Source: Prevotella falsenii DSM 22864 = JCM 15124
Lineage (GTDB): Bacteria > Bacteroidota > Bacteroidia > Bacteroidales > Bacteroidaceae
Length of the DNA: 35,036 bases
Assembly (NCBI RefSeq): GCF_000613945.1
Contig: NZ_BAJY01000027.1
Location: 1 to 35,036, forward strand
Direction: 5' to 3'
Part shown: one piece after another, positions 33,413-35,036 of the stretch
Numbering within the stretch: the stretch's first letter is position 1
Layout of the letters: each line of letters starts with the position of its first letter
Program-made: the position numbers and the translations under genes
The notes under the pieces: model-generated
What the model was told of the DNA's origin: nothing
Database searches by the model: none
Seen by the model: only the letters and a program-made list of their open reading frames with translations

Positions 33413-33658
33413 ATGAACATAAAAAAGAATATCAAAGCGCATGGCTGGACATTAAAGCAGCTTGCGCAGGCAATGGGTGTTACTCAGCCCGCCATATCCG
33501 CCCTTCTGAATGGGAATGCAACACTGTATAAGCTAAAGGAAATTGCCAATGTAATGGGCATACCGGTGGCAGAATTACTATTAGAAGAGGAAGAGCAAAT
33601 AAATTCTTTTAAATGCCCCCATTGTGGCAAAGTAATAAAAATCTCTATAAATGGCTAA
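33413..33658 (+). CDS. XRE-family HTH regulator with a CPHC segment
   Basis: 81 residues. The N-terminal HTH (about 13-55) has TLKQLAQAMGVTQPAISALL and IANVMGIPVAELL, typical of XRE/Cro regulators. The C-terminal part ends with SFKCPHCGKVIKISING; two cysteines in a CPHC pattern resemble half of a zinc ribbon. It probably controls the divergent accessory operon. It overlaps the next gene by 8 bases. Confidence 0.88.
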   Translation: MNIKKNIKAHGWTLKQLAQAMGVTQPAISALLNGNATLYKLKEIANVMGIPVAELLLEEEEQINSFKCPHCGKVIKISING

Positions 33659-33875
33659 GTACATTATACAAAAGAGCAATATCCAGCCCAATGGGTGGGT
33701 ATTGACAGACACGGTGCACGGCATCGTTGTTACCTTTGAACAAGGTAAATTCAACGAAACGCAAAAAGTTACAGTTCTTGAGGACGTTCCCAACCCGTCG
33801 CCGACAGATTTAGCCCATATCATGGGCGAGCTGTCAGATTGGGCACGGCAGCACCATCCTGACAAGTTGTTTTAA
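33651..33875 (+). CDS. Small protein downstream of the XRE-type regulator
   Basis: 74 residues, translationally coupled (8-base overlap) to the regulator and followed by a terminator. It begins MAKYIIQKSNIQPNGWVLTD and ends with LSDWARQHHPDKLF. No family recognised. Confidence 0.7.
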   Translation: MAKYIIQKSNIQPNGWVLTDTVHGIVVTFEQGKFNETQKVTVLEDVPNPSPTDLAHIMGELSDWARQHHPDKLF

Positions 33876-33892
33876 CCCCCCACTACTTTATT

Positions 33893-33920
33893 AAAAGGCT
33901 ACCACTTGGTAGCCTTTTTT
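33893..33920 (+). terminator. Terminator after the regulator operon
   Basis: AGGCTACC (33896-33903), loop ACTT, GGTAGCCT (33908-33915), extended by flanking A/T pairs, followed by a T run on the plus strand. Confidence 0.88.
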
Positions 33921-34246
33921 GTGCGCTTAATAGGCACGCGCACACGCTTTTTTATCCGTTTTTAGCCTTAAAACCGTGTAAGTTATTAAAATACAAACAC
34001 TTACCACTTTCTTTATACACTTAAACACCTGCCAAATACCACCTTTAAAAGTGGAAAACACCCCCCCCAATTCAACGAAAACGCAAAAAATGCCCCCTTT
34101 TTAGTACCAAACGGGGGGGGGGGACGAGCACCAAAATACCAAAAAGTGAATAAACAAATGAATAAACAAGAGTATCATTTCGTTTTTACAATGAATAAAC
34201 AAATGAATAAACAAATGAATAAACAAATGCCATTTTTAACATTTAA
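33921..34246. other. Intergenic right-end segment with homopolymers and end motif
   Basis: No gene is visible. It contains runs of eight C (34061-34068) and eleven G (34113-34123), and the inverted end motif TCATTTCGTTTTT at 34175-34187. That motif is flanked by perfect or near-perfect 12-bp repeats of TGAATAAACAAA: two copies at 34147-34170 and three at 34192-34227. Confidence 0.6.
34147..34227. repeat. 12-bp direct repeats flanking the end motif
   Basis: Copies of TGAATAAACAAA start at 34147, 34159 (last base changed), 34192, 34204 and 34216. The inverted end motif at 34175-34187 lies between the two groups, which suggests a protein-binding array rather than chance. Confidence 0.8.
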
Positions 34247-34247
34247 T

Positions 34248-34667
34248 GCCCTAAAAATGGGGTAAAAGTGGGCAAAAACGCTCCCGGTACCGACAAAAAA
34301 GCGTTTAAGTACTCGTATATCAGCACTTTACGAATGACGATATTTGCAAAAAGCCCTAAAAATGGGGTAAAAATGGGCAATAATGTGCCCGGTACCGACA
34401 AAAAAGTGTTTAAGTACTCGTATATCAAGCACTTACGAATAACGATATTTGCAAAAAGCCCTGAAAGTGGGGTAAAAATGGGCAATAATGCACCCAGTAC
34501 CGGCAAAAAAGTGTTTAAGTGCTCGTATATCAAGCACTTACGAATAACGATATTTGCAAAAAGCCCTGAAAAAGGGGTAAAAAATGGGCAAGACGATGCC
34601 CGGTACCGACAAAAAAGTGTTTAAATACGGTTTAATCAACGACTTACGGCGTAACACGCTGCATTCT
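34248..34667. repeat. 105-bp tandem repeat, four units
   Basis: Units start at 34248, 34353, 34458 and 34563, exactly 105 bases apart; the last is the most diverged, especially after GTGTTTAAATACGG. Each has GGGGTAAAA, GGTACCGACAAAAAA (third unit CAGTACCGGC) and, in the first three, ACGATATTTGCAAAAA. Because 105 is a multiple of three, both strands stay open over long stretches, but the predicted peptides simply repeat 35 residues and have no protein character. The 9-mer ACGATATTT is shared with the left end (42-50). Read as a structural or binding array near the phage end. Confidence 0.88.
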
Positions 34668-35036
34668 CATCGTTTATTTTGGGTATACCCAACGTAACAC
34701 CCAAAATTTCACACGCCCTATTTCTTTGCGTTCTAAGCCCCGCACGACGCCCCGACTGATAATCCCCCGAAAACCCCGTATATAAAGCGTTCTGCGCGTT
34801 CTGTGTGCCCAAATACGCCGTGCCGATGCAAAGCAAACATTAACCCGACGCCAACGTTTTTTTGCACGATGTAAACTTTTGGCGGTTGAACACCCTTCAA
34901 ACACCGTTTAAATGCAAAGCAAATGTAAAGCGATGTAAAGATGTTTAAGTTGATTTTGGATTAAATGGTTTTTGTATTCTTCACTCGTAACTATCTGATA
35001 ATCAGTTATCGCATTGTCTCATTTCGTTCTGCTGCC
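34668..35036. other. Right terminal segment without a convincing gene
   Basis: Short frames exist on the minus strand but have no start context or protein character. Visible features are the palindrome CTGATAATCAG (35000-35010 region), short repeats of GCAAAGCAAA and TGTAAAG around 34836-34940, and the inverted end motif TCATTTCGTTC at 35019-35029. Part of this segment may be host DNA flanking the phage; the junction cannot be fixed. Confidence 0.5.

Noticed and set aside
34243..34624. Long open frames on both strands across the 105-bp repeats
   Set aside because: The openness follows from a repeat length divisible by three; the peptides are simple repeats of 35 residues without start context, so they are taken as non-coding.
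34248..34667. CRISPR array
   Set aside because: Units are contiguous 105-bp tandem copies without unique spacers, and no cas genes are present.
34636..34904. Two overlapping minus-strand frames near the right end
   Set aside because: No promoter or convincing start, mutually overlapping, and codon use unlike the phage genes.
1..35036. tRNA or rRNA genes
   Set aside because: No cloverleaf with GTTCGA-type T loops or rRNA signature segments was seen.

Overview
The window holds an essentially complete Mu-like transposable (pro)phage of a Bacteroidota host, most likely of the order Bacteroidales. The host inference rests on repeated promoters of the form TTTG-N19/20-TAnnTTTG, A-rich ribosome-binding regions without strong Shine-Dalgarno sequences, and Bacteroidota-type phage families (DUF4494, DUF3164, a BACON-like domain). 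Genus cannot be read from the sequence. Mu identity rests on a DDE transposase (MuA-like) next to an AAA+ ATPase (MuB-like), a LexA/CI-type repressor facing the early operon, a DUF935 portal, a MuF domain, a Mu I-like protease/scaffold, gp27- and gp36-like genes and a gpG-like virion morphogenesis protein.

Layout, left to right. 1-196: phage end with repeats of an ACGAAAT motif and the late-operon terminator. 197-16159 (minus): late operon. Read from its promoter near 16.2 kb it gives protease/scaffold, major capsid, amidase, membrane protein, spanin-like lipoprotein, tail tube with BACON-like domain, two-frame tail chaperone, tape measure, distal tail, tail hub, two fibre-like proteins, a small protein and an adenine methyltransferase at the mom-like position. 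16160-16333: divergent late promoters around a 21-bp palindrome. 16334-22476 (plus): small and large terminase, gp36-like, a portal-MuF-nuclease fusion, a candidate structured RNA on the opposite strand, and two tail-completion genes. 22478-22828 (minus): a separately promoted gene, a candidate late activator. 22936-29971 (minus): early operon with transposase, MuB, a second P-loop ATPase and small accessory genes. 29972-30117: operator/promoter switch. 30118-33875: repressor and an AT-rich accessory block with its own XRE-type switch. 33921-35036: no convincing gene; 12-bp repeats, a 105-bp tandem repeat and inverted copies of the left-end motif.

How it fits together. The repressor binds repeats overlapping the early promoter. 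Early transcription makes the transposition machinery and stops at a 15-bp hairpin at 22.9 kb. The next gene is fired from a promoter whose -33 box lies in the loop of that hairpin; its product is a reasonable candidate to activate the divergent late promoters through the 21-bp palindrome.

Points of interest: (1) a polymorphic-toxin-like nuclease fused behind portal and MuF domains; (2) a roughly 200-nt structured RNA candidate just downstream, on the opposite strand; (3) near absence of GATC and apparent absence of GGCC; (4) five single-base deletions interrupting tape measure (twice), large terminase, MuB and a small early gene, so this copy is either decaying or carries consensus errors; (5) a classical A AAA AAG programmed frameshift in the tail chaperone.
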